From contig MCFE01000201.1 of assembly GCA_002104905.1 (NCBI GenBank), positions 62,001-126,000 on the forward strand: 64,000 nt of DNA, written 5' to 3'. The position numbers were made by a program, and so were the translations under genes. Source of the stretch: Basidiobolus meristosporus CBS 931.73. Taxonomy: Eukaryota; Basidiobolomycota; Basidiobolomycetes; Basidiobolales; Basidiobolaceae. The stretch's first letter is position 1; each line of letters starts with the position of its first letter. The notes under the pieces are model-generated. The model made no database searches and had not been told where the DNA came from. It worked only from the letters and a program-made list of their open reading frames with translations. Below, in pieces: positions 1 to 10,556 of this stretch.

Positions 1-746
1 AGCATGTTGCATGTTACCCATATGAGTTGTTGTCATCTGAGTGGAGTCGGAGAATTGCGTTCCTGGTATGGAAAGTGCTTGAATGCCTTATGTAGGTTTC
101 GAATAGTCCAGGGGCTCTGCATACCATTGTTTGAGAGTATTACGTAAAACATGGAGATTGGAACGCACGCTCGGGAATCTGTGAGTCATCGAGAATATAC
201 AGGCTCTGTGGTGGAAGCTGGGGCTGAGAGACCACCAGATAGGCAGCCAAAGACTCAAACACAATGTAGATGCTGAACATCGTTTAGCTGGAACATGGGG
301 TCGAGGGTACAATTGGCCCATTTGTAAACCTTGTGTGTCGTTCAATAGTGGATGCAGCCTGAGGTCTCATTTAAAGGCCACGTTGCGTGACCATCCGCAT
401 TTCTGGATTAGGCCTTAATGGGTGATACATTTGATTTCACCAGAAGGGCGTTCCTAGGACTCCAGTTAAGCGAGGGGGAACCCGTTGATGTGTTCTGCAT
501 AGGAGCTTCTAGGCTGCGATGCATATAGCGTGCTAGATAGCAAATTCTCGATCTCAGACTACGGGATTTCGCTTACAAACTTTGCACTGAGCTTTAATAT
601 CTATTTCGAAGCAAGGATTATGGAAGAGGGAAACCAAAGCGAGGGTGCTGAAGAAATCCCACAAAAAAACAAGCATACTGAAAGAGGAATCGGTGGAGCG
701 AATGCAGAAAACCTCGGCATCTTCTACTTGGATCGGAGATATACCG
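1..746. other. Intergenic, no supported gene
   Basis: I see no open frame here with recognisable protein content, and no RNA gene. The short frames are of the length expected by chance. The stretch lies downstream of the SUN-domain gene, which ends at 747 on the minus strand. Confidence 0.5.
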
Positions 747-3404
747 CTACTCAGCAGCTGTTCCATGGACGCGAAAACGATATAGGCACGTGTAGGCCTC
801 TTGCCCATAATTGCTTAGGACACGAAGCTGTACTATACGTATTGGTCTTGAGACATTTACTTGTACCTGGGTAGGGAACGTCTGGATATGATGCATCCCA
901 TCGATATCGTACTCGTATGAAGCCAAGTACTGTTGTTCATATAGTTTGTTCTTGTAGCTTAGGAGCTCTAGCCTATTCTCGTCAGGTACCGAACCTGTCT
1001 GTTCATATAAAGCATATACTTCGATCCTCTTTGGTGCACTTTTAACATCAATCGCTATACTGCGAGGGACATGCTCAATTGAAAAATTGCTAGGGATGAT
1101 GTCTCGCGAAAGGGAGATCGTAAGATTCCCCTGATCTCCGGGAAATGGCCAGCATTGCCCCAGATGAATATCCGGGTTGAGTGCAGTCGTTGGTGGATTG
1201 CCCAGACCAAGCGCATCCAAGCCCACTAGTTTAGTAACCAAACGCGCAAAAATCGACTTCGAAGGTACATTATATGAAGTTGAAGTGAGGGAGTGGATCA
1301 CACGGCCGCCTCCGGAATACAAAGCGTAGTCAGGAAGCCCAAGTATATCGGCGGAGTGTTTAGCTAGTGCCTTCTCCATGAGGCGGTTTACCAAGGAGAC
1401 AATCTCGGTGTTTTCGATCAATCCACTGGAAGAAATCGCTTTCAGTGATGCACTTAGCTCGTGATGGATATTGGAGGTGATCTGCTTTTTAAGATCATCA
1501 AGCTTTCCCTGCAGCACAAAGAGTAATTTTTCTTTACTTATAATTGCTCCAGTGTTGCTCATTGACTTGATTGATGTTTCGAGGGTGTCCTGAATGATAG
1601 AGTACAGCACTTGTTTGTTGTCTTTCACAATATAGTTTGCGCCCGTTTCTTGAACTATAGCTTGGAGTTTCTCTGGTGTAATGAAAAGGGTGTTTAAATG
1701 GTCAAGGAGCTCGGGGGAAACATCGAAACCACCTGTTCTACTATTTCTCTGAATGACAAGGTATCTTGGCAAAGCTTGCTCGACGCTATCGGCAATTCGG
1801 CGGGAGTAGTAATCATATTGCGAAATCTCTGCCACTCGTGCTTTCACCTGCTCAAGATCAGAATTCACGTTCTCCACCCTCGGACCAAATAAATCAATCC
1901 TCTTCTCAGCATGGGCCACTTGGCTCTTCAAAGACTCCACGTACGCGGTGAATCCTTTCAATTGATTACCATGCTTAAAGGCATCCTCAGATATTGATTC
2001 GATGACCTGCTGCTGATTCTCCGAATGCTTTACAAGTTCACTGAAATATTTCTTCAAGGATTTAATTTCGTCGGGCATATCCGAACGAATATCCGTACTA
2101 TCACGAATACCCGCATTGTGCTCTATGATATGCGATAAATGCTTGAATGCCAGCTCCAAAGATTCAATGCGAGATTTGAATTGTTCGAAGGATCTTGGCT
2201 CGGCACTTGAGCTATATAACTTTTCATCATCGGGGTTCCTATGCGGTATTTCATTCACCGATCTTGAGGGGAGGCCGAAAGAAGGCATAGCACTGCTTTC
2301 ATGTGAAGATTTCGGAAGTATTTGTTGTTGTGACGAGCTCCAGGATGGAATGCCAAGTTTTATCGAAGGCATGTATTCCCGAAGAGACAGTAAAGGAATG
2401 GGAGTATACTTCAGTTCAGTGCTTTCCATATCCGATAGCTTGTTAAGAAATTGGTGGTGATTGAGTTCCGTATGCTTGTTCGATAAATTGGACCACAGAA
2501 TTCCAGTGACAGTGGAGGCGATCACTACCAAGCTGAGATACTTCAATTGGGGCCCAGGTGCGGTTGTCAAGTTAAAAGGCGTGAAGAATATAACTGAGGC
2601 AAGAGCCTTTACATATGAATAGGAGGAACCTCCAATTTCCTTTATGATCCAGACCAGCGCGAATACCACGAGACGGGCCGCTGAGTAAACACTCTTGATA
2701 CTCTGACCAAGTCCTAGCAAACTATTGGCAATCCGTGCCTGAGTTGGATGTAAAGTTGAGTGTTGTATTCTTTGGGGGAAGTCGTCTTCCGTTTCGGTGC
2801 CTGATAGAAGTAGGTCATCGTCTTCCTCTTCTTCAATAGCTGCATGGGCTTGATTGTATTTGGACGAAGCTATTGGCATCCACTCTTCATCCTCCGATGA
2901 GGAGGTAGATTGCTCAAGAGGTTGAATAAGAGTATGTCTAGCCCAGTGTGGTGAATTTCGCCTTGGCCTTAGATGATATCGCCCAGCGACGTGAACAGCC
3001 TTTGGTGCATCGTCTATTCCATAATTTTCTGTGTTGTCGATTTGTAAAAGCTCGTTCAACTCGTCATTCTCCGAGTCTGAAGCCGTTTCCGATTCAGTTT
3101 CAAGGCTACTCAAGCGCTGAGAAAAAGTCGAGCGAACCCATTTAGGCGAATCAACATATTTGCTGATGAGCTCTTCGTCTATGTCACTTCCCGCGAGATT
3201 TCTTCGAGATTTTGGAGTGGTGGGGTCGGCACCCAGTCGACTCCGTGATATCCGCTCGTTATCCGAAACAGATTCTGCTATTCTAGAAAGCTTGAAGGCT
3301 GTGGCAATGTTGACCGAGGTATTTCCTATAGGGGCAGATGTGTTGATTTGTCTACTTGTTGAAGCTCTTTTCCACTTGGCTCCATCGGGAGGTGTATTAG
3401 ACAT
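747..3404 (-). CDS. SUN-domain (Sad1/UNC-84) nuclear envelope protein
   Basis: Intronless frame of 885 residues from the ATG at 3402-3404 to TAG. Residues 1-230 are polar and acidic, as expected for a nucleoplasmic tail. Hydrophobic segments lie at about 240-275 and 288-306, followed by a coiled-coil-rich stretch (about 405-660). The C-terminal SUN domain covers about 690-885, with the ALYSGGG start, the GQCWPFPGDQG segment around 749-760 and a final YRFRVHG strand. In the known family this domain traps KASH peptides in the perinuclear space, and with them forms LINC bridges linking chromosomes or the spindle pole body to the cytoskeleton. The length and domain order fit fungal Sad1-like proteins. 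The absence of introns is unusual beside its intron-rich neighbours. Which SUN paralogue it is cannot be told from sequence alone. Confidence 0.93.
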   Translation of the reverse strand: MSNTPPDGAKWKRASTSRQINTSAPIGNTSVNIATAFKLSRIAESVSDNERISRSRLGADPTTPKSRRNLAGSDIDEELISKYVDSPKWVRSTFSQRLSSLETESETASDSENDELNELLQIDNTENYGIDDAPKAVHVAGRYHLRPRRNSPHWARHTLIQPLEQSTSSSEDEEWMPIASSKYNQAHAAIEEEEDDDLLLSGTETEDDFPQRIQHSTLHPTQARIANSLLGLGQSIKSVYSAARLVVFALVWIIKEIGGSSYSYVKALASVIFFTPFNLTTAPGPQLKYLSLVVIASTVTGILWSNLSNKHTELNHHQFLNKLSDMESTELKYTPIPLLSLREYMPSIKLGIPSWSSSQQQILPKSSHESSAMPSFGLPSRSVNEIPHRNPDDEKLYSSSAEPRSFEQFKSRIESLELAFKHLSHIIEHNAGIRDSTDIRSDMPDEIKSLKKYFSELVKHSENQQQVIESISEDAFKHGNQLKGFTAYVESLKSQVAHAEKRIDLFGPRVENVNSDLEQVKARVAEISQYDYYSRRIADSVEQALPRYLVIQRNSRTGGFDVSPELLDHLNTLFITPEKLQAIVQETGANYIVKDNKQVLYSIIQDTLETSIKSMSNTGAIISKEKLLFVLQGKLDDLKKQITSNIHHELSASLKAISSSGLIENTEIVSLVNRLMEKALAKHSADILGLPDYALYSGGGRVIHSLTSTSYNVPSKSIFARLVTKLVGLDALGLGNPPTTALNPDIHLGQCWPFPGDQGNLTISLSRDIIPSNFSIEHVPRSIAIDVKSAPKRIEVYALYEQTGSVPDENRLELLSYKNKLYEQQYLASYEYDIDGMHHIQTFPTQVQVNVSRPIRIVQLRVLSNYGQEAYTCLYRFRVHGTAAE

Positions 3405-4374
3405 AATAAATATGAGTGGCTTATGTGAAGGCTAGAGATATCGCAAAACACTCGGGACACGTGAAGTCAAGTACTGTGTACCAGGCTTGGGAGTCAATTA
3501 TGATAAAGCTTTAACTATTAAAAACAAAGACCACAATTGATATGAAAGTTGGCTGAAATATTAATGGCAAATTGCAGCTAGAGGGACAAGCCAACAGCTA
3601 CGGAATCGGGGTGATTTTAAGAGTGTTAGTGTAGGTTGGTTAAGAGGGCAGGAGCACTTCTAAGTGGGTGACTCACTTTTTGGTCTATGCTTAATAAATT
3701 GGATAATAATATCGATAACAAATAGAAATTACTATAATCGAGGTCATTAGATTTGTAAGTAAGACATCAGCTTTCCGCTAACCAGGTGAATGCGCTATGC
3801 TTAACCCCGATCCATCATCATCAAATTAGGTCAGAGTGTTTCCAAATGCTGGATTGCAGCCTGGGATGATTATTCACAAATATGGACATGGATTTAATTC
3901 ATTGGCATCCAGCCCAGCACTGTGGTTATGTAAGTGTTGGTGGAGGGAAGCGCAACATCACTCCATCTTTCTACAACGAATAGTATAATCCCATTACTCA
4001 AGGGGAACTTCGCCCTTCCCAGTATACTCTTCCTGCGATAGATTGGAAATGGACAATGCTAGTAAAGGGTGGCGTTACATCTTGCCACAACAATTATCCT
4101 TCTTTATTCATGCTCACTATGTTTATTCCAGAATAGCTGTATCATAACTTGGAACCATCTCTACTACAGACACCAATGTTCGGCTCCTGACCCCCTTCAT
4201 AAATTCGCTTTCGACAAGAATGCACTCCAATACTATGCAAATAAACCAGCTCCTGACCAGTATATGGGCTCTTTGTTTATTGTGTTCGAAGTGTATATAT
4301 ATCTGGACAATAAAGGGAAGTGTTGAAAGAATGCTCAGTTGAATAGGGTATCATTGGTGCTGGTACAAAGCCGA
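3405..4374. other. Intergenic, no supported gene
   Basis: AT-rich spacer between the 5' end of the SUN gene and the 3' end of SIP5. It should hold the SUN promoter. No RNA gene or protein frame could be supported. Confidence 0.5.
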
Positions 4375-5736
4375 TTATGCCTCACATGGATCATTATCAT
4401 TGGAATGAAGTGAGTTTTTTAATGTGAGCGAAGATTCATCAAGTCTACGTTGTTGTTCGCTGGTACCGTTGTTGCTCGTATGGGATTCGGAGGCTGGAGT
4501 CTCCGTATTGACTGATCGTATTTCAGTATCTTGGGCAATATGAGACCGTTCGGTGCTCATCGCGGACTGGAATGATAGCTCTTCCTGTGCCTCTCGCTTG
4601 GCCTGTTTTTCGTGGCGCTCACGTTCCTCACGTTCTTGCTCTTCGATAATGCTTTGACGAATCGCCTCCATGACCATCATTTCCTCAAGATCCCCACCTA
4701 GTTGGTCTATATATGCTCCATGGTCTCGCCGTCTATTTGAATGCCTGTTACTATTAGAAACTGCTTCCCCTGATAGTATGCGGGCTGCATTGGCTATCGT
4801 ATGAGATTGCGTTTGGAGTTTCTGGAAATAATCAGGGCGAATTTCGTCTAAGAATGCCTGTGAGCAACATGAAAATGTGAGCATTAAAATATTCCCAGCA
4901 TAGTTACCGCTTGTGACAACATCCGGATGCTTATAGTCAATTGCTTTCCTACGATGCTCCTCTTCATTCTCAGTGCGTGTGTTGAGATGTCGATCTGGCA
5001 TGGTAGGTCTCTAGAAAACAGCGAATTCATTACCAGTACGGCAAATGCACTTTGTACGTAGAGAAATACCAGCTCGGTTGGTATCTTGTGCGAGGTATCG
5101 TGGGTCTCATCGGGTGCTTCAAGGTAATACATCACATCCTTGGGCGGCTTGTAAAGGACTCCAAAATGGGGGCGTACGCAAAAAGGGCACCTATTCACGA
5201 AGAGGATTTAAGGGTATTTTTGAGGAATCACATTTGCGTCCTACACCATCAAAGCAAATGAAAAGGATACACAGCAGGTGTACCGGTGGCTTCAGGTCGT
5301 TTGATCTGAACAAAACATTCGGTACAGATCGGTTGCTCGCAGCACCTTGAGTAGTTGATGTTTCGAGGATAATACTATAAAATAGAGCGTTAATAAAGTT
5401 ACAAGACGATAGGTATCTACTCCTTCCTACCAAAAAACATATAGGACACTCCACCGCCCCACGATATAAGTCTGTTAAGGTCAGTCTAGCTGAGCTGTTT
5501 CTTGACCTCACAGAGCTGCTTCGACGTTTTGTTCGGTTTCGCTGGCTATCCGTGGCTGCTACTTTTAGAAACTCGAGGTCGGGCTGACCTTTGTAGAATG
5601 GAGACAGCCGGCGGTCCTGTATCAACTTCCTTACTGCTTTATGGTCGAAATCTTGAGGTGCAGAGTAAATCCCGTGAGGTTGGAAGCCCCCTCCATCTAC
5701 ACTCTCCTCTTCCTTTTTGGTATTTACGTTGCCCAT
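4375..5736 (-). CDS. SIP5: SIP5 homologue (Snf1-interacting, RING-like zinc protein)
   Basis: Five exons: 5431-5736, 5271-5374, 5070-5190, 4908-5010 and 4375-4847. They sum to 369 codons with all phases agreeing. The N-terminus begins MGNV and carries the family block with KAVRKLI and PFYKG. A RING-like Cys cluster follows: ECPICFL, then [12 protein letters not shown], then [16 protein letters not shown], each joined across an intron. The C-terminal third is charged and coiled, with [11 protein letters not shown] at the start of exon 5. In yeast Sip5 binds the Snf1 kinase and the Reg1/Glc7 phosphatase in glucose signalling; a role here is by homology only. The ATG at 5734-5736 was chosen over an upstream GTG. 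Intron 2 is unusual, with a U12-type donor (separate entry); introns 1, 3 and 4 are ordinary and 56-60 nt long. Confidence 0.92.
5191..5270 (-). other. Candidate U12-type GT-AG intron in SIP5 (intron 2)
   Basis: 80 nt. Read on the minus strand it starts GTATCCTTTT, a full match to the minor-spliceosome 5' splice site consensus (RTATCCTTT). A CCTTAA element lies 17 nt before the terminal AG. Splicing joins the codon for Val between the two Cys pairs of the RING-like domain, giving PAVCPFC, as expected for SIP5. The branch element is weaker than in the other three candidates (AC before CCTTAA, A after it). Confidence 0.75.
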
Positions 5737-6380
5737 CACCGCAAGTTTGCTGTATTGGCACAGAGGCGAGGCTGACGGTAACTGTGTGTTAGAAGTGTTT
5801 GCTAGTGAGGTGGAATTGGGCCTTTGAAGTGCTTCGATGTACAGTTCCAGTCGATCGAAGGAATCTTTACAATGCCAATGATGTGAGGCAACTGTGGAAA
5901 ATTATGGGATTTGTGGGTAAGGCTGTATTTATAATCTTCTAATTCATCGGTCACTCCCATCCTCCATCCCCAAAATGACCACCCACTGACGATTTAGAAA
6001 CCAGCGATCATGTGAATAGAGCTATTTGCTCAATATGTATTAATTGATTCCACTTTATTTATTAGGCAGGTAAATCTGGGTCACATCTATCATCTGACGG
6101 TCGGTGATGTTGATCTACTTGAACTAGATTTCGGTCCCAAGTTCATCGACTTCATCTGATTGCCTGGCCACTTGGCAGTAGCTAACTATACAATCGACAA
6201 AGCGGTTAGCTCGAAGCAGATTAGGGTTGCAAAACCACTGGGTGTAAATTGCAGGGAGATGTGAATAGCGTTTAATGAAATATCTCCCGAAAGAAAATGA
6301 ACAGCGTATCTGTGTGGGTCGGTGGATTATATGATCAAATGATATGCAAATGTCCCCATGCATTCTGGGGTGTTTGGAGT
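5737..6380. other. Intergenic, no supported gene
   Basis: Spacer between the SIP5 start and the 3' end of the mS35 gene. I see no further gene; it probably contains the SIP5 promoter. Confidence 0.5.
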
Positions 6381-7181
6381 CTAACTCATAGATTGCTTAG
6401 GCTTTAGCCATTCTTGAGGGAAAGCAAGGTTAACCTTGGGCTGGGGCTTAGTTTGCAATGGAATGTCTGCGAATGTATCCGAGGGATCCTGTAAAGCGAT
6501 TTAGTGAGTACACCTCTGGGTTGCGGAACAGCTTCATAAATACCTTGGAATATTCAAGTAGTTTGTCCAGCAAGTCGGAGGCATGCTTGTAGTTCTGTTC
6601 GCGAAGACGGTACTTTTCGCAAGAAATCTTAATCTCGTTTTTGCCGGGATGGTAGCGAGGGCCACAAAGCAAGAGAAGTTTGTGCTTTTGAGCGGCATCA
6701 AGCGAGAGCTCGTCGACGTTGACAGTCAAGACAACCTTGCGAGCATTGGGGTGTTCTTCGCCGAAGTACTCAGTGCTCTTGTAGGCGACAATTTTGCCGA
6801 CTGATTTAGGTGGAACAAAGGGTTTTTGGAATTCTGAAAGGAAGCACTAGGTTAAATTTCGAGAAGATAAGGGTTACATTGCTTCTGTGCTCGCTAGTAA
6901 ACGGGCGGATACTTACTGGCAAGTTGAGGAAGTTCATATTGGGCTTTTTTCAAGTACGATCTCACGTCACGGATGTTCTCGAGCATGTTGTGTCCAAACC
7001 AGGTATGATCGTTGAAGTCATAATCCGGAAGATCACCAACATCCTGCTCGGGAAGTTTGTTACCAGCTCCGGGTTTGGCGCGAGCGAGAACAGCCGGTGT
7101 CATAGAAATATGACGCTTGACCACAGTGGTGGCGCCAACTTTGTATAGTTGAACGAGAGGAGTTTTTGTGAGGTTACTCAT
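6381..7181 (-). CDS. Mitochondrial ribosomal protein mS35 (Rsm24-like)
   Basis: Three exons: 6917-7181, 6544-6833 and 6381-6488, giving 220 residues. The N-terminus is basic and suits a mitochondrial presequence. The middle contains DYDFNDHTWFGHN, then PFVPP and EEHPNARKVVL, then the KLLLLCGPRY and ISCEKYR region typical of the small-subunit protein mS35. The C-terminus ends DTFADIPLQ and then FPQEWL, the usual end of this family. This end is read only if a 55-nt intron (6489-6543) is removed; the uninterrupted frame stops at 6448 with a non-conserved tail. The intron has a CTCACTAA branch region and ends TTTACAG. The gene is divergent from the cyclin gene, sharing a spacer of about 0.9 kb. 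Confidence 0.9.
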
Positions 7182-8087
7182 TTATGCCAGTATTCTGTAT
7201 TCACCAAAAGCAGAATTCAAAGTTAAGAGCGGGTGGCCAAAATACAAGCTTTGACTGGTGAATTTCAGTACTACTGTGGAGCTTCATCGAAAAATGGGAT
7301 TGGCAGGGAAATATCTGCCCAACATGGGGAGAAAATCTCATGGATAGGGATGATGCCTCTTGATACCGAATGGGGTATGGTCCATCTGGCGAACCCCATT
7401 TTCGTGATCTCTCATTAAGGGCATGATAGCTAAACAAGTTTTGGGTATTTGGCAATTAAAGTACAGCTCAAATCTCCTTGCTGCTGTACATAATTCCATC
7501 GGCCAACCAAGACTAAACATTGCCCAGGCTTGCACAAATACGGCCGGGTAAAGGTTTTATGATTGCAGAATGTATACACCAGGTGCGGGCGCAAGATAAA
7601 GTCTTAATATATAAATTTATGTATACATATCCTTAAAAGCGCGGTTGGAGGTTAGGAATACATGAGGAAGTGAATATTGTGACGATTGTTTGGGAGTTAT
7701 GTGGCAATGCTCTGGTACTGGGAATCCATTTATTGCCGATAAATCATCCCAAACAAATCCAACACAATCGTTATATAGTTCGGGAAAATAAGTTCTAATA
7801 TGGCGAGTAGGGAAGCATGAAACCGCATATCTACATATATACCGTGGTGGTTATCTGGCTTTCTGGTAGCACTGGTTGACTGTTAGCTTTCACTACTGCA
7901 CAGGTCTTCTGTCCCTCCACTAAAGCCCTCGTTTAGCAAAGCCATTACGTTAATCTCAGAGTACTTTTGGCTATACATATATATATATATATATATACAT
8001 AGATACTATAGCTGTAGGCTTATTGTTGTGACATTGTCCAGATAACTGAGCCCAAGTTACGAATTGTTTCCTTGAAGTTATCAAGTC
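7182..8087. other. Divergent promoter region, mS35 / cyclin
   Basis: A spacer of 906 bp between two divergent starts. It contains an (AT)10 microsatellite (separate entry) about 90 bp before the cyclin ATG. No protein or RNA gene is supported. Confidence 0.5.
7977..7996. repeat. (AT)10 microsatellite
   Basis: Ten uninterrupted AT units flanked by ATAC/ACAT, lying upstream of the cyclin gene. Confidence 0.9.
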
Positions 8088-9069
8088 ATGATTGAACAAC
8101 CTACCTCCACTTTGGCCCAAAACATCCTGTCCCGATATTTTCGCCATTCCTCTACCTCTACCTCTTTCGACCCTGACTCAAAGACAAGCTGTGTAGCTTC
8201 TAGTACAACCAGTCGCTCAACCAAAACCGTAAAACCTGATAACTTACAAGATTCAGCATATCACCTTAGACGTCACTTGATAGGTAAACTTATTTGTTCT
8301 AGCTACCGAAAGGCCAGGCTCTGCAGAAATTCACCATAGATATGTATCCCTCTAGAAACTACTGCCAAGTTCGTAAACTGCTTATTTCAGTGTGGAAGAC
8401 CTAAATCAAAAGAACCAGACGAGCTTCCCAGACTAACCGACTTCATCTATCGTCTTTTACGTCGGACGAACCTATCCAACAACAACCTTTTGACCGCTCT
8501 GATTTACCTCATTCGACTCAAACAACGGCACCCAGGTTGCAAAGGGGCGTACGGCTCAGGGCATCGGCTGTTTTTGGCAGCCCTGATCTGTGCCAACAAG
8601 TATCTCCATGATGATGCTTATCACAATAAATCCTGGGTAATCGTGACGAACGGGCTATTCAACCTGGATGAAATCAATCAAATGGAATCCGAATTGCTGT
8701 TCTATTTGAACTTCAAACTAGTGGTCACCAAGAAACAATGGCTCGACTTTCTAATGCTGTTAGAGCCCAAAGTTCAAAAATGCTGGGCCCGCCACGGTTC
8801 TGTCGGCCCAAGTAACTGCCTTCTCGACGCTTGTACACTGAACATTGACTCCCCTCTAGGAAATCTAACCGATGGGAACGGTACGGCCCTTTATCCTTCT
8901 TCCAAGATTCCCGTACTAAGAGTTTGTCTTTGTAGCAGCTGGAGAGACGCAAACCTTGGCCATCTCAAAGCGATCTAAGCTTGACACGGTCATGGAGAGC
9001 TTGGACTTGGCTTTGTTGAGTGGAGGCAAAGAGCGACCTTCCAGCATTACTGGCTTTCCACTCGTGTAA
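8088..9069 (+). CDS. PHO85-type cyclin (PCL/Pho80 family)
   Basis: Exons 8088-8283, 8356-8880 and 8936-9069, 284 residues. The cyclin fold runs from about residue 68 to 190. It holds the helix around FVNCLF, then LTDFIYRLL, then TALIYLIRLKQRHP, GSGHRLFLAALICANKYL, and DDAYHNKSW followed by EINQMESELLFYLNF. These blocks are characteristic of the cyclins that activate Pho85/CDK5-type kinases in cell-cycle entry, polarity or phosphate sensing. The second intron (8881-8935) has a strong TACTAAG branch. Without it the frame closes early with an unrelated tail; with it the protein ends FPLV. The N-terminal 60 residues are Ser/Thr rich. The exact subgroup (Pcl1/2 or Pcl5-like) cannot be fixed by eye. 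Confidence 0.88.
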
Positions 9070-9573
9070 GAGATCATATCCCTGAAGAAATGAGCACGCC
9101 ACCTCCACGTACAATACCGCCCAGCGTAAGCTGAGCCTGACTATAGTGCTATCATTTCTATCATATCACCCTAGGAATATGGGGTTCAGGCCCCACTATT
9201 CGATTGACTGTAAATGTGAATCAACAAGCAAATGCTCTAACCATTTTTGTAATAGAAGCGCATCAACATATAGATGTTTTCTAGGAGTGTATATAAATGC
9301 CACCTCAGTATTTAACAAAGAAATTAAATATAAACCAATTTCTCACAACCATGCTTACAGAAGCAGCTATATTTTAGTGGAGTACAGTGTTTGACATCGA
9401 CGTACGGAGCTTGCGTGGACCCGTGTCGCGCTGCCATCAGCTTATATTTACTTCACAAATACTATCCAAGATTGACATGATACGAATACGCTATAGAGCA
9501 CCGTGGTGCTTTACTCAGAGACTCTTGCCACTTTTGGATTGCGGCGATAATCATCTTTGGCTACTGCGCCGGA
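9070..9573. other. Intergenic, no supported gene
   Basis: Spacer between the convergent 3' ends of the cyclin and caleosin genes. Nothing else is supported. Confidence 0.5.
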
Positions 9574-10556
9574 TCATTGATACTTTCGCTCACTGCCGCT
9601 CTTGGCTTCCCGCCTCTGCTGTGCAATGTCGTAGAACAGAGAGCCGTCGTACATTTTTCTGATCTGCTCCTTGTGAATCAGACCATCAGTCTGGACCAGT
9701 AAGTAAAGGGCGCCCCACTCAAAGAAGGCGGCCGACCTGATGTTTCTCTAGTTAAGATCTCCATAAGCAAGAACAGTAAAAGCGTTGCATCATACCATCC
9801 AAAGGGGTCGCCTGCATTTCTTGCTCCTTTCAGCATATCAGTCATCTCCCAGAAGTTTAGCGCATTCCGCCTGTTCAGATCGTACTTGCTAAACATCTCC
9901 TCAAACTTCTGGGGGACGAATCGACCCTAAAACCGGGGTCATTAGAGCCTACCAGGGGTGAAGAAACTTGCGCAGCGTACCTCGGTATCGTAGACTTCCT
10001 GGTCGGAGCCATGCTTGCTTTTGTGGATGTTTTTGGTGTATATTTTGAAGAATGGGCTGGGGATGAATGAATCTTGCGTAGGGTAGGCCAGCGCGCCATG
10101 GATAATGGCTACTGCGACCAAGCTGAAAATGAGATTGAATCCCAATTCGCGGAAACCTATTTTGCCAATACATTAATGTCCACCCAAGAGGCAACCCACC
10201 CAGAGCGCTTACCAAGGAATGTTCCGTAGGGTGTTATCACTCCATCTCCGTTTCTAAGACGAAAGCCGGTGAGATATCCGTCACGATACATAAGCTATGC
10301 TACAACCACTCCTACTTGTCAAAGAAATCAACATGCTGTTGAAGCACAGTGCGCGGGGGAATATTCTTGGAGCTAGTGCCGTCAGGCTTCTCTTTGCTGG
10401 CTGCGATGGAGACACGAGGCTGGCCTTGGAGAGGGTTGGTGAGCTTGAATGGAGTGTTTGTATACTGGAATTACCTGGGTTGTCCAGAGTCTTTTCGAGA
10501 TCGCTAGGAAGGGGTCGTTGACGCACCACGTCTGGAAGTGTGTTGTTGATCGCCAT
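9574..10556 (-). CDS. Caleosin / peroxygenase-like lipid-droplet protein
   Basis: Six exons: 10475-10556, 10316-10424, 10213-10253, 9981-10156, 9796-9926 and 9574-9736, totalling 233 residues with consistent phases. The protein shows SIAASKEKPDGT, then HVDFFDKNGDGVITPYGT (one EF-hand, Asp/Asn/Asp ligands), then GFRELGFN and a hydrophobic hairpin-like segment containing the conserved His. After that come FKIYTKNIHKSKHGSD, DTEGRFVPQKFEEMFSKYD and the C-terminal FFEWGALYLL. This is the full caleosin order. Family members bind calcium and haem, sit on lipid droplets or the ER, and in plants and fungi act as hydroperoxide-dependent peroxygenases. The intron split inside the EF-hand codon (DK|NGD) is clear. 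Confidence 0.95.

Noticed and set aside
530-3435. Several plus-strand frames opposite the SUN gene
   Set aside because: They are shadows of the strongly supported minus-strand SUN protein frame.
6489-6513. A 25-nt mini-intron in the mS35 gene
   Set aside because: The same acceptor works with a 55-nt intron (donor at 6543) in phase 0, normal in length and giving a better family match.
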